A stretch of DNA of 64,000 nt, from assembly GCA_023388715.1 (NCBI GenBank), contig JAEWFT010000019.1, forward strand, positions 1 through 64,000, in the 5' to 3' direction. Below are positions 7,495 to 16,142 of the stretch, one piece after another. A program made the translations under genes and the position numbers. The stretch's first letter is position 1. Each line of letters starts with the position of its first letter. Origin of the DNA: Pseudomonadota bacterium (GTDB lineage Bacteria > Pseudomonadota > Gammaproteobacteria > Xanthomonadales > Xanthomonadaceae). The notes below the pieces were generated by a model, which did no database searches, was not told where the DNA came from, and saw nothing but the letters and a program-made list of their open reading frames with translations.

Positions 7495-8822
7495 TGCGGT
7501 TCCTCCAGCGATGCCGGCCGCGCCAGCGCATCCTCGACGCAGGTGCGGATCGCATCGAAGTCCTCGAGGCCGTACCAGTATGCCTTCCAAGGATGGCGAC
7601 GGAAGCTGCCGTCCGCTTCGGCGTCGTAGAAGGCGTTGACCGGGTTGAAACGGCGGGACCGCCAGTACAGCACCGGCGTTTCCGCGCGCATCAGTTCCCA
7701 CACCGCGCGCCCGAGGCCCTCGCCCTGGGCCTCGTCCAGCACCGCGAACTTGTCCAGGTAGGGCTGCGGGCCGTCGCCGGTGAGGATCACCGCGGCGCGG
7801 TAGTTTTCGCTGACCCAGGCGCGCAGCAACGGCGTGCGGTCGAAATAGTCCGTTGTCAGCCGGCGCCCGAACGCGGACTCCACCAGCCCGCGCAGCCGCG
7901 GCAGGTCGAATTCGTCCCAGCGCTCGCCGCGCAGCACGCGCTCGCCACGCCGCACCAGGGTGCCGGAGCCACGATGGGTGAAGAGCTCCTTCGCCAGTTC
8001 GGACGGGCGCGTGATCGACACCGACGACGACAGCGGCACGTGCTCCAGCAGCTCGCGGATCTGCGCCAGCTTCACCCGCATGCCGCCGTTCACCCAGTCC
8101 GCCTGCATCAGCCGCGCGTAGTCGGTCGACAGGTTGAGCGAATCGATCACCCGGCCGCGCTCGTCAAGCAGGCCGCCGGTCCCGGTCAGGAATACGATCT
8201 TGTCCGGTTGCAGCTCGCGCACCAGCGCGTTGGCGGCGAAGTCGGCGTTGATGTTGACGATCTGGCCGCCAGCGGTTTCGCCCAGGCTCGCGATCACCGG
8301 GATCGAGCCGGCCTGCAGGCTGGCGCGGATCGGCGCGAGGTCCACCCGCTCGACCTCGCCCACCAGGCCATAGACCGCCTGGTCCTTGAGCCGCGACTCG
8401 AACACTCCGGACACGATCGAGGTGGCGCGTGCGTCGGCCGCCTGCAGCGCCTCCACCAGCACCAGGTTCTGCGCCTGCAACACCCGCCGCACCACCGCCA
8501 GCACTTCGGGCGTGGTCACCCGCAGGCCATCGACGCTGCGCTTGTCGATACCCGCCGCCGTCATCGCCTCGTCCAGCTGCGGGCCGGCGCCGTGGATCAC
8601 GATCGGGGTCAAGCCGACGTCCTGCAGGAATGCCAGCGACGACACCAGCGCATCGAGGTCGTCGCGCAGCACCGCGCCGCCTACCTTGACCACGGCGAAG
8701 CGCGCGGCTTCCAGCTGCGAATAGCGCTTGAGGTACTGGCTGATCTCCTTCGCGCTGGCCATGCTGGAGAGCAGGCGCACGATGGTCTGGCGGGTTTGCG
8801 GATCGTGGACTTTCAGGTTCAC
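7491..8822 (-). CDS. argB: Bifunctional N-acetylglutamate kinase / N-acetylglutamate synthase
   Basis: 443 residues. Residues about 35-280 form an amino-acid kinase domain (VVKVGGAVL, IVIHGAGPQLD, LTGTGGLLD, NGGMRVKL). Residues about 290-435 form a GNAT acetyltransferase domain with the acyl-CoA loop DEAQGEGLGRAVW. This is the vertebrate-like NAGS/NAGK fusion known from Xanthomonas and relatives, which makes N-acetylglutamate and phosphorylates it. No separate argA is seen here. The GTG at 8822 directly abuts the argE stop. In characterised relatives arginine inhibits the enzyme; I infer but cannot see the same here. Confidence 0.93.
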   Translation of the reverse strand: MNLKVHDPQTRQTIVRLLSSMASAKEISQYLKRYSQLEAARFAVVKVGGAVLRDDLDALVSSLAFLQDVGLTPIVIHGAGPQLDEAMTAAGIDKRSVDGLRVTTPEVLAVVRRVLQAQNLVLVEALQAADARATSIVSGVFESRLKDQAVYGLVGEVERVDLAPIRASLQAGSIPVIASLGETAGGQIVNINADFAANALVRELQPDKIVFLTGTGGLLDERGRVIDSLNLSTDYARLMQADWVNGGMRVKLAQIRELLEHVPLSSSVSITRPSELAKELFTHRGSGTLVRRGERVLRGERWDEFDLPRLRGLVESAFGRRLTTDYFDRTPLLRAWVSENYRAAVILTGDGPQPYLDKFAVLDEAQGEGLGRAVWELMRAETPVLYWRSRRFNPVNAFYDAEADGSFRRHPWKAYWYGLEDFDAIRTCVEDALARPASLEEPQ

Positions 8823-9914
8823 TCAGGTTTCGCCGTGGAGGATGCGGGTGACGGATTCGGTATAGCGATGCAGTTGGTCGAGCGCGACCCATTCGTCGGC
8901 GGTGTGCGCCTGGGCGATGTCGCCGGGGCCGTAGACAAGCGCGGTCAGGCCCGCCTGCGAGAACAGCGAGGCCTCGGTCCAGAAGTCCACCGCGCTGCCG
9001 ATGGCAAGCCCCAGTTCGTCGGCCAGGTCGCGGGCGGCAAGCCGGCGCTCCTCCGCCGCGGCGATGTCGCCGGCCGGCAGTGGCGGCCCGCGGAACGTTT
9101 CCTCGTAGCGCTCCAGCGCGCCGGCACTGGCGCAAGCGCCCAGCCGCGCGTGCAGCACGTCGACGTCATGCGAGGGCAGCGGGCGGAAGCCGAAGCGCAC
9201 CTCCGCGCTGGGCGCGATCACGTTTGCCTTGATCCCGCCTTCCACCTTGCCGACGTTGAAGCGCAAACCGGTCAGGCCGCCAAAGCGCGCACTGGCCTCC
9301 CCCTCCACCAGCGCCAGCGCGTTCGCGCCCCAGCGCATCGCCTGGTGCAGCGCGTTGGCGGCCAGCGCATTGGCGCCCGAGGCATGGCCGGCCTCGCCCT
9401 GGAAGCGCAGCAGCACCGAGCTGATCCCGCGATGGGCCAGCACCGCCTCGCAGCGGGTGGGCTCGGCGACGATGGCCTGGTCGAAGCCATGCTTCGTGCC
9501 GAGGAATCCGGCGATGCAGCGCGGGTCGTTCGCCTCCTCATCGGAGGTGAACAGCAGCGCTGCATCGCCCGAGGACGCCACCACGGCATGCAGCAGGCCC
9601 GCCGCGGCGCCCTTGATGTCGCAGGCGCCGAGGCCGATCGCGCGCTCGCCGGAGACGCGCAGCCGCAGCGGGTCCGCGCTCCAGCCATCGGAGGCCGGCA
9701 CCGTGTCCAGGTGCACGTTGAACACGCGATGGGGCGTGCCGCGCACCGCCAGCAGCGAGACCGCGCCGGCGCCGTGGTCGACCACGTCGATGCGGAAGCC
9801 CGGCAACTGCGCGCGCAGGTAATCGAAGATCCCGCCGGTGCCGATCAGGCGCGGCGGATTGCGGGTGTCGAACGACACCAGCGCCTCGAGCTGGCGGAGG
9901 ACGTTGTCCAGCAT
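8823..9914 (-). CDS. argE: N-acetyl-L-citrulline deacetylase (ArgE-like, M20 family)
   Basis: 363 residues of a zinc M20 amidohydrolase. Metal-ligand segments are NVHLDTVP (His, Asp), ACDIKGA (bridging Asp) and TSDEEAND (catalytic/ligand Glu pair). The internal dimerisation domain starts near AHRGISSVLLRFQGEAGHA. In organisms with N-acetylornithine transcarbamylase this enzyme removes the acetyl group from acetylcitrulline rather than acetylornithine. The argF' gene in the same operon makes acetylcitrulline the likely substrate. The ATG at 9914 is 19 bases downstream of argG. Confidence 0.9.
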   Translation of the reverse strand: MLDNVLRQLEALVSFDTRNPPRLIGTGGIFDYLRAQLPGFRIDVVDHGAGAVSLLAVRGTPHRVFNVHLDTVPASDGWSADPLRLRVSGERAIGLGACDIKGAAAGLLHAVVASSGDAALLFTSDEEANDPRCIAGFLGTKHGFDQAIVAEPTRCEAVLAHRGISSVLLRFQGEAGHASGANALAANALHQAMRWGANALALVEGEASARFGGLTGLRFNVGKVEGGIKANVIAPSAEVRFGFRPLPSHDVDVLHARLGACASAGALERYEETFRGPPLPAGDIAAAEERRLAARDLADELGLAIGSAVDFWTEASLFSQAGLTALVYGPGDIAQAHTADEWVALDQLHRYTESVTRILHGET

Positions 9915-9933
9915 GGCTCGGTTCCCCGCGCGC

Positions 9934-11139
9934 CTACTTGTTGACCTGCGCCCACAGCGTGCTGCTCATGCCGAACAGCTTGATGAAGCCTTCGGCCTCC
10001 TCCACGCCCCAGTCCGCGGACTGCGCGTAGGTCGCGCCGCCGCCCTGCAGGATGTGCGGCGAGCGCACCGCCACCGCGTCCACCCGGCCACCGTGGGTAC
10101 GCAGCACCACCTCGCCATTGACCATGCGCTGGCTGGAGGCCAGGTAGGCCTCGAGGTCGTCCTTCAGGGGGTCGTGGAAGAAGCCCTCGTAGACCATCTC
10201 CACCCACTTGCGCCCGACCTCCGGCTTGAAGCGGTTCTGCTGCTTGCTCAGCACCGCCTCTTCCAGCGCGCGGTGGGCCACCAGCAGCGCGGTCAGGCCC
10301 GGCGCCTCGTACACGATCCGGCCCTTGAGCCCGATCGTGGTGTCGCCGGTGTACATCCCGCGTCCCACCCCGTACTGGGCGAACATGGTGTTTAGCTTGG
10401 CCAGGATCCGCTCACCCGGCATCGGGCTGCCATCGAGCTCCACCGCCTCGCCGCCAACGAAGCGCAGGGTCACCTCCAGCGGCTCGGCCGGCCATTGCTC
10501 GCGCCGCGCGCACCAGCCGCGCGCGCCCTCGCCCGGCGCCTCCCAGGCATCGATCTCGGCGCCGGAGAGGGTCACCCCCAGCAGGTTCTCGTTGATCGTG
10601 TACTGCTTCTGCTTGCTGCGCACCCCAAAGCCGCGCTCCTCGAGGTAAGCCTGCTCGTAGGAACGGGTTTGCGTGTGCTCCTTCTGGATTTCGCGAATCG
10701 GCGCCACGATGCGGTGGTCGCCCGACGCCTTCACCGCCAGGTCGAAGCGGACCTGGTCGTTGCCCATGCCGGTGCAACCGTGGGCGATCGCGTTGGTGGC
10801 GAGGTCGCGCGCGCGCGCCAGGGTGGCATCGACGATCAGGTAACGGTCGGACACCAGCAGCGGGTACTGGCCCTGGTAGCCCTCGCCCGCCCACACGAAC
10901 GGCTTGACGAAGCCGGACCACAGCGCCGGCCCGCCGTCCACGGTCACGTGCGAGGCCACGCCCAGTTCGGCCGCGCGCTGCTCGATGTAGGCGCGCTCCT
11001 CGGCATCCACGCCGCCGGTGTCCGCGAACACGGTATGCACGTTCCAGCCGCGCTCGCTGAGCCAGGGCACGCAGAAGCTGGTGTCGAGGCCGCCGGAGAA
11101 GGCAAGCACGATGTCGCGGGATTCGTTGCGGATGCTCAT
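9934..11139 (-). CDS. argG: Argininosuccinate synthase
   Basis: 401 residues. It condenses citrulline and aspartate using ATP. The N-terminal pyrophosphatase-type loop AFSGGLDTS is intact, followed by ADTGG and, later, the family segments GMGNDQVRF and YTGDTTIGLKGR. Length fits the type I enzymes (about 400). The ATG at 11139 is 15 bases after argF'. The enzyme uses the citrulline released by the argE product. Confidence 0.95.
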   Translation of the reverse strand: MSIRNESRDIVLAFSGGLDTSFCVPWLSERGWNVHTVFADTGGVDAEERAYIEQRAAELGVASHVTVDGGPALWSGFVKPFVWAGEGYQGQYPLLVSDRYLIVDATLARARDLATNAIAHGCTGMGNDQVRFDLAVKASGDHRIVAPIREIQKEHTQTRSYEQAYLEERGFGVRSKQKQYTINENLLGVTLSGAEIDAWEAPGEGARGWCARREQWPAEPLEVTLRFVGGEAVELDGSPMPGERILAKLNTMFAQYGVGRGMYTGDTTIGLKGRIVYEAPGLTALLVAHRALEEAVLSKQQNRFKPEVGRKWVEMVYEGFFHDPLKDDLEAYLASSQRMVNGEVVLRTHGGRVDAVAVRSPHILQGGGATYAQSADWGVEEAEGFIKLFGMSSTLWAQVNK

Positions 11140-11154
11140 GTGCGGTGTCCTGGA

Positions 11155-12165
11155 TCAGGGGGTGGCAAGCGTGGCCATGATCGCCTTCTGCACGTGCAGG
11201 CGGTTCTCGGCCTCGTTGATGGCGATGCAGCGCGGGGAGTCCATCACCGCGTCGGTGGCCTTGACGTTGCGGCGCAGCGGAAGGCAGTGCGAGAACACGC
11301 CGTCGTTGGTCAGCGCCATCTTGGCCTCGTCGACGATGAAGTGCTTGTAGCGGTCGCGGATCGGCTTCTCCGGGGCCCAGTTGCCGAAATACGGCAGCGC
11401 GCCCCAGCTCTTGGCGTAGACCACGTCGGCGCCGGTATAAGCGCTCTCGATGTCATGGCTGACCGCCAGCGAACCGCCGCTCTCGGCCACGTTCTGGGCG
11501 GCCCAGTCCATGTAGCGCTGGTCCAGCACGTACTCCGGCGTCGGGCACAGCAGGGTGACGTCCATGCCCATGCGGGTGGCGATGGTCAGCGCCGAATTTG
11601 CCACCGCGGTGTTGAGCGGCTTGGGATGGTAGGTCCAGGTCAGCACGTATTTCCTCCCGCGCAGGTCGGCGGTGCCGAAGTGCTCCTGCAACGCCAAGGC
11701 GTGCGCCAGCTCCTGGCAGGGATGGGTGATGGTCTCCATGTTGATCACCGGGACCGTGGAGTACCTGGCGAACGCGTTCAACACTCGGTCCTCGCGGTCC
11801 TGCGACCAGTCGACGAACTTCGGGAACGCGCGCACCCCGATCAGGTCGACGTAGCGGGCCAGCACCCGCGCAACCTCGGCGATGTGCTCCTCGGTGTCAC
11901 CATCCATCACCGTGCCCAGGTCGAACTCGATCGGCCAGGCATCCTTGCCGGGCTGCAGCACCACCGCGTGGCCGCCCAGCTGGAATGCGCCCAGCTCGAA
12001 GCTGGTGCGGGTGCGCATGGACGGGTTGAAGAACACCAGCGCGATCGAGCGCCCCTTCAGTGCTTCGCCCAGCTTTTCGCGCTTGAACTGGGCGGCCCGC
12101 GCCAGCAGCGCATCCAGCTCGGGACGGCTCCAATCCTGCGTGTTGAGGAAGTGCCGGATGGACAT
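11155..12165 (-). CDS. argF': N-acetyl-L-ornithine carbamoyltransferase
   Basis: 336 residues, the length of the Xanthomonas campestris enzyme. The carbamoyl-phosphate motif SMRTRTSF is present. Glu92, which excludes succinylornithine and ornithine in the crystallised homologue, is here in DGDTEEH. Lys302, the carboxylated active-site lysine, falls exactly at residue 302 in RRNVKATD. HPCQELA and HCLPLRR complete the site. It carbamoylates N-acetylornithine to N-acetylcitrulline, replacing ornithine transcarbamylase in the pathway. The ATG follows an AGGAG. First gene of the arginine operon. Confidence 0.96.
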   Translation of the reverse strand: MSIRHFLNTQDWSRPELDALLARAAQFKREKLGEALKGRSIALVFFNPSMRTRTSFELGAFQLGGHAVVLQPGKDAWPIEFDLGTVMDGDTEEHIAEVARVLARYVDLIGVRAFPKFVDWSQDREDRVLNAFARYSTVPVINMETITHPCQELAHALALQEHFGTADLRGRKYVLTWTYHPKPLNTAVANSALTIATRMGMDVTLLCPTPEYVLDQRYMDWAAQNVAESGGSLAVSHDIESAYTGADVVYAKSWGALPYFGNWAPEKPIRDRYKHFIVDEAKMALTNDGVFSHCLPLRRNVKATDAVMDSPRCIAINEAENRLHVQKAIMATLATP

Positions 12166-12226
12166 GGTGCGCTCCTGGACTCGGGCGTTGCGGAGGATGA
12201 CGAAAGGGTGATGCGGGCCGGAAACG

Positions 12227-12251
12227 AAAAAACCCAGCCGGGCTGGCTGGG
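12227..12251 (-). terminator. Intrinsic terminator or attenuator ahead of the arginine operon
   Basis: On the minus strand a perfect seven-base stem CCCAGCC/GGCTGGG (12233-12251, five-base loop) is followed by six T residues (12227-12232). It lies 62 bases before the argF' start codon and about 20 bases after a possible transcription start. It either ends transcription of the upstream secreted-protein gene or acts as an attenuator of the arg operon. Confidence 0.8.
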
Positions 12252-12279
12252 CTTGACGGTTTGCACGATGGCGCGCTCC

Positions 12280-12285
12280 AGTCTA
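12280..12285 (-). promoter_or_regulatory. Possible -10 element of the arginine operon promoter
   Basis: TAGACT on the minus strand. The same hexamer occurs upstream of tRNA-Ala and phaB. No convincing -35 was seen. If used, transcription would start near 12273 and meet the terminator hairpin after about 22 bases. No arginine-repressor box was recognised. Confidence 0.35.
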
Positions 12286-12432
12286 CCCAGCTACCACGGG
12301 CATCTGCGGTCGGCGCGCGCGCGACGTCATCCCGGAGGCCATCCGGGCCGCGTCAGCATGGCGGGTGCGCAGGCAGGCGTGCATCGCCGCGGATGCTTGC
12401 ATGCCGCGGCGCAGCATGCAAGCGGTTGCGCT

Positions 12433-12879
12433 TCAGTTGGCGGGATGCGGGGTGATCGAGACCCGGATCCGCAGGCGGTTGCCGGGGTCGCGGGCCATCC
12501 GCGTGCGGAACTTGCTGCCCTTGTAGACGTAGTCCACGTCGTAGGCGATGGTGCGGCGGAACTCGCGCGGTACCTGCTCGGTCCGGCAATTAACGCCCTG
12601 CTCATCGGCCTCCTGGTCCCCGCCCAGCCGGTTCCTGACCGCCCCGACCATTCGCCGCGAGAGGGTCCGCGCCCGCTCCGGCTCGTCGCAGACGCGGGCG
12701 TTCGAGGTGGTCCGCAGCACCTGGTAGATCGGACGCACGGCCAGTACCTGGGCGTAATCGAAGCGCACGTTTTCCGGCGGCAAGACCACCTCGCGCGGGG
12801 CCTCCTGCGCCATCGCGGGGGCCGCCAGCGCCAGGGCGAGGCCGAGCGGCAACGTCAGCATTCGGGGAGGCAACGTCAT
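12433..12879 (-). CDS. Secreted protein with UmoD-like C-terminal region, function unknown
   Basis: 148 residues. The N-terminus has a typical signal peptide (hydrophobic LTLPLGLALALA, cleavage likely after AMA near residue 24), so the mature protein is periplasmic or outer-membrane associated. The C-terminal stretch TIAYDVDYVYKGSKFRTRM then DPGNRLRIRV resembles the end of UmoD/SlyB-type glycine-zipper proteins, but the glycine zipper itself is missing. Two cysteines (near 64 and 97) could form a disulfide. It is monocistronic upstream of the arginine operon, separated from it by a hairpin. No specific function is claimed. Confidence 0.7.
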   Translation of the reverse strand: MTLPPRMLTLPLGLALALAAPAMAQEAPREVVLPPENVRFDYAQVLAVRPIYQVLRTTSNARVCDEPERARTLSRRMVGAVRNRLGGDQEADEQGVNCRTEQVPREFRRTIAYDVDYVYKGSKFRTRMARDPGNRLRIRVSITPHPAN

Positions 12880-12937
12880 CCGGCAAGTCTATCGGGCCAC
12901 GCCGGCGGCGGATGAATCGAGCCTGTCGTCGCCCGCT

Positions 12938-12943
12938 ACAATG
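12938..12943 (+). promoter_or_regulatory. Probable -10 element of cysS
   Basis: TACAAT ends 23 bases before the cysS ATG. The predicted start is near 12950, giving a 17-base leader. No good -35 was seen. Confidence 0.45.
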
Positions 12944-12966
12944 GCCGCCCCCACGCCGTTGCCGCC

Positions 12967-14358
12967 ATGAGCACCCCCGCCAGCGCCCTGCGCCTCTACA
13001 ACACGCTGACCCGTCGGGTCGAGCCGTTCCAGCCGTTGCAGCCGTCGCGCCCGACCATGTATGTCTGCGGACCAACGGTCTACAACTACGTGCACATCGG
13101 CAATGCGCGCGGCCCGGTGGTGTTCGGGGTGCTGGCGGCGCTGCTTCGGCGGCGCTTCGGTGGCCTGCGCTACGCCCGCAACATCACCGACGTCGACGAC
13201 AAGATCAATGCGGCGGCCAAGGAACTTGGTGTACCGATCGCCGCGATCACCGACCGCTTCGCCGCGGCCTACCGCGAGGACATGGCCGCGCTGGGCGTCG
13301 ATGGCGACTTCGCGCCGGACATCGAGCCCGCCGCGACCGCACATATCCCGCACATCATCGCGATGATCGAGCGGCTGATCGACGGCGGGCACGCGTATGC
13401 CGCCGATGGCCACGTCCTGTTCGCGGTCGCCAGCTTTGCCGGCTACGGCAAGCTTTCGCGCCGCGACACCGAGGACATGCTGGCGGGTGCGCGCGTGGAC
13501 GTGGCGCCCTACAAGCGCGATCCGGGCGACTTCGTGCTGTGGAAGCCGAGCAGCGACGACCTGCCGGGCTGGGACTCCCCCTGGGGCCGCGGCCGCCCGG
13601 GCTGGCACATCGAGTGCTCGGCGATGGCGGAAGCGCACCTGGGCCCGACCATCGACATCCATGCCGGTGGCATCGACCTGCAGTTCCCGCACCATGAGAA
13701 CGAGGTCGCGCAAAGCGAGTGCGCGCATGGCGGCGCGCCGTTCGCGCGCTGGTGGCTGCACAACGGCATGCTGAACTTCGCTGGCGCCAAGATGAGCAAG
13801 TCGGTGGGCAACATCGAGCGCATCCACGACCTGGTGCGCGCGCATCCGCCGGAGGCCTTGCGCCATGCGCTGCTGTCCGCCCATTACCGGCAGCCGCTGG
13901 AATGGTCGGAGGCGCTGATCGAACAGTCGGTCCGCACCCTCGACCGCCTGTACGGGACGCTGCGCGACCTGGCCGATGTCGAGGCCGACGCCACCATCCC
14001 GGCCGGCATCGAGGCCGCGCTGGACGACGACCTCAACACGCCCGCCGCCCTTGCCGAGATCGCGCGGATCGCCGGCGAGGCGCGCAAGGCCAGCGATGCC
14101 GGCGCACGCCGCAGCCTGAAGGCGCAGCTGCTGGGCGCGGGGAGCGTGCTCGGCCTGCTGCAACAGGATCCGGCAGCGTGGTTCGCGCGCGGCGCCGGGA
14201 GCGAGGACGACGCCCGCATCCAGGCGCTGGTCGACGAACGCATCGCCGCCAAGCAGGCGCGCGACTTCACCCGCGCCGACGCCATCCGCCAGCAGCTGGC
14301 GGAGCAAGGCATCCTGCTGGAAGACACGCCGCAGGGCGTGCGCTGGAAGCGCGCATGA
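12967..14358 (+). CDS. cysS: Cysteine--tRNA ligase
   Basis: 463 residues, normal length for the class I enzyme that charges tRNA-Cys. Visible motifs are YVCGPTVYNYVHIGNAR (zinc-ligand Cys plus the HIGN signature), WHIECSAM (second zinc Cys), HHENE and KMSKSVGN. The C-terminal anticodon-recognition part ends with ARDFTRADAIRQQL, typical of CysS. It is the first gene of a three-gene run with four-base ATGA overlaps into sufE and then an MFS transporter. Grouping cysS with a cysteine-handling SufE protein makes sense as cysteine use. Confidence 0.97.
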   Translation: MSTPASALRLYNTLTRRVEPFQPLQPSRPTMYVCGPTVYNYVHIGNARGPVVFGVLAALLRRRFGGLRYARNITDVDDKINAAAKELGVPIAAITDRFAAAYREDMAALGVDGDFAPDIEPAATAHIPHIIAMIERLIDGGHAYAADGHVLFAVASFAGYGKLSRRDTEDMLAGARVDVAPYKRDPGDFVLWKPSSDDLPGWDSPWGRGRPGWHIECSAMAEAHLGPTIDIHAGGIDLQFPHHENEVAQSECAHGGAPFARWWLHNGMLNFAGAKMSKSVGNIERIHDLVRAHPPEALRHALLSAHYRQPLEWSEALIEQSVRTLDRLYGTLRDLADVEADATIPAGIEAALDDDLNTPAALAEIARIAGEARKASDAGARRSLKAQLLGAGSVLGLLQQDPAAWFARGAGSEDDARIQALVDERIAAKQARDFTRADAIRQQLAEQGILLEDTPQGVRWKRA

Positions 14359-14798
14359 GCAGTTCCCCGTTCCCGCTGGAGCCCACCGCCGCGCAGGCGC
14401 AGGCCGCGATCGCCGAGGAATTCGCGTTCTTCAGCGACTGGTCGGAGCGCTACCAGTACCTCATCGACCTCGGCCGCAAGCTGCCGCCGTTCCCCGAAGA
14501 ATGGAAGACCGAGCAGCACCGCCTGCATGGCTGCCAGTCGCTGGTCTGGATCGTGCCCGGCGGTGATGCGGCGCGGCTCGAGTTCCATGCAGTCAGCGAT
14601 TCGGCGATCGTTTCCGGGCTGGTCTATCTCGCCCTGCGTGTCTATTCGGGGCGCAGCGCGCAGGAGATCCTCACCACCGCCCCCGATTACATCGGCGCCA
14701 TTGGCCTGGCCAAACACCTCTCGCCCACCCGCAGCAACGGACTGGCGGCGCTGCTGGCCTTCATCCAGGACCACGCCCGGGCCCAGCTGCAGCAATGA
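14355..14798 (+). CDS. sufE: SufE-family sulfur acceptor protein
   Basis: 147 residues. The SufE fold is recognisable from the N-terminal RYQYLIDLGRKLPPFP, the conserved HRLHGCQSLVW with the sulfur-accepting cysteine, and the C-terminal GAIGLAKHLSPTRSNGL. SufE takes persulfide sulfur from a SufS-type cysteine desulfurase for iron-sulfur cluster assembly. No sufBCDS genes are near, so it may be a housekeeping stand-alone or CsdE-like copy. The ATG overlaps the cysS stop and its own stop overlaps the next ATG. Confidence 0.92.
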   Translation: MSSSPFPLEPTAAQAQAAIAEEFAFFSDWSERYQYLIDLGRKLPPFPEEWKTEQHRLHGCQSLVWIVPGGDAARLEFHAVSDSAIVSGLVYLALRVYSGRSAQEILTTAPDYIGAIGLAKHLSPTRSNGLAALLAFIQDHARAQLQQ

Positions 14799-16030
14799 GC
14801 GCCACTCCGGCGCAGGCGTCCCCGCTGGCCAGCATCGGCTTCCGTCGCCTGATGCTCTATCGCATCTTCACCTTGCTGTCCTACCAGATGGTCGCGGTGA
14901 CCGTGGGCTGGCACGTCTACGAACTCACGGGCGACCCGTGGGCGCTGGGACTGATCGGGCTTGCCGAGGTGGTGCCGTACTTCCTGGTGGCGCCGTTCTC
15001 CGGTTACCTGGTCGATCACCTGCCGCGGCGCAAGCTAGGCGCGATGGCCTGCGTGGTGCTGGCGATCAATGCCGGCGTGCTGGCGCTAGTGGCCTCGGGC
15101 ACGATCGGGGGTGGCGCGCTGTGGCCGATCTACGCCGCGATCGCGGTGGGCGGCGTCGGGCGCTCGTTCCTGGGCCCCATCTACAACGCGCTGTTCGCGC
15201 GCGTGCTCGTGCGCGAGCAGTTCGCGCGCGGCGCGAGCATGGGCAGCGTGGTGTTCCAGACCGGCCTGGTGCTGGGCCCGGCCATTGCCGGGGTGATGGT
15301 GGGCGTGGCCGGCAAGTCGTTCACCTATGGACTGGCCACGGTGTTCGCGCTGTCGGCGGCGGCGGCGCTGCTGTGGATCCCGGTGACCGAGCCGGCGGCG
15401 CAGCAGCAGCGCGGCCCGATCTTCGCCAGCATCGCCGAAGGCCTGCGGTTCGTGTTCGGCCACCAGGTGCTGCTGGCGGCGGTGGCGCTCGACATGTTCG
15501 CCGTCCTGCTGGGCGGTGCCATCTCGCTGGCGCCGGCGTTCATCAAGGACGTGCTGGACGCGGGCCCGGAGGCGCTGGGCCTGATGCGCGCGGCGCCCGC
15601 CGCCGGTTCGGTCGCGGTGGCGCTCTGGTTGTCCAGGCGCCCGCTGCAGGCCAACGCCGGCCGCATCCTGCTGCTGGCCGTGGTCGGCTTCGGGCTGTGC
15701 ATGGTGGGCTTCGGCCTCAGCCGCGTGCTGTGGCTGTCGGTGCTGTTCCTGCTGCTGTCGGGGATCTGCGACGGCGTGTCCGTGGTGGTGCGCTCCACCA
15801 TCATGCAGCTGGCCACGCCTGACGAGATGCGGGGCCGGGTGTCGTCGGTCAACGGCCTCTTCATCAGCTCCTCGAATGAGCTGGGCGCGTTCTACGCAGG
15901 CTCCATGGCGCGCCTGCTGGGCCTGGTGAACGCGGTCGTCCTTGGCGGTTTCGCCACCGTCGGCGTGGCCGCGGTCACCGCCTGGCGGGCACCGCGCCTG
16001 CGGCGGCTGGACCTGCGCGAGCTGAACTGA
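14795..16030 (+). CDS. MFS transporter (EntS-like MFS_3 family)
   Basis: 411 residues with about 10-12 hydrophobic helices. The N-terminal pattern RIFTLLSYQMVAVTVGWHVYELTGDPWALGLIG is typical of the MFS_3/EntS-like exporters. The A-loop between helices 2 and 3 is present (VDHLPRRKLGAM), as is TPDEMRGRVSSVNGLF in the second half, a signature of this group. Relatives export siderophores or drugs; the substrate here is unknown. It overlaps sufE by four bases as the last gene of the cysS operon. Confidence 0.88.
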   Translation: MSATPAQASPLASIGFRRLMLYRIFTLLSYQMVAVTVGWHVYELTGDPWALGLIGLAEVVPYFLVAPFSGYLVDHLPRRKLGAMACVVLAINAGVLALVASGTIGGGALWPIYAAIAVGGVGRSFLGPIYNALFARVLVREQFARGASMGSVVFQTGLVLGPAIAGVMVGVAGKSFTYGLATVFALSAAAALLWIPVTEPAAQQQRGPIFASIAEGLRFVFGHQVLLAAVALDMFAVLLGGAISLAPAFIKDVLDAGPEALGLMRAAPAAGSVAVALWLSRRPLQANAGRILLLAVVGFGLCMVGFGLSRVLWLSVLFLLLSGICDGVSVVVRSTIMQLATPDEMRGRVSSVNGLFISSSNELGAFYAGSMARLLGLVNAVVLGGFATVGVAAVTAWRAPRLRRLDLRELN

Positions 16031-16095
16031 GCTGGCTCCGCGGCGGCGGCGCGCATGCACCCGCAGACGGCGGCTACGCTCCGCACACAAGCAAA

Positions 16096-16114
16096 CGGCG
16101 CCACGAGGGCGCCG
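16096..16114. terminator. Hairpin between the MFS gene and the dksA homologue
   Basis: Perfect seven-base stem CGGCGCC/GGCGCCG with an ACGAG loop, extended by partial GCAA/TTGC pairing. On the minus strand it is followed by TTTGCTTG. It lies 29 bases past the dksA-like stop and 66 bases past the MFS stop, so it may serve both converging transcripts. Confidence 0.6.
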
Positions 16115-16142
16115 CTTGCATCAAGCCATTGGCGGACGTGCG

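Noticed and set aside
5234..7555. 773-codon frame fusing argH to an upstream extension
   Set aside because: The upstream half is out-of-frame argC sequence rich in Arg. argH starts cleanly at ATG 6532 with an ATGA overlap, so no fusion protein is proposed.
12057..12266. 69-codon ORF that could be an arginine leader peptide
   Set aside because: It overlaps argF' out of frame, has no run of Arg codons and no Shine-Dalgarno near its GTG. The hairpin, not this ORF, is the notable feature.
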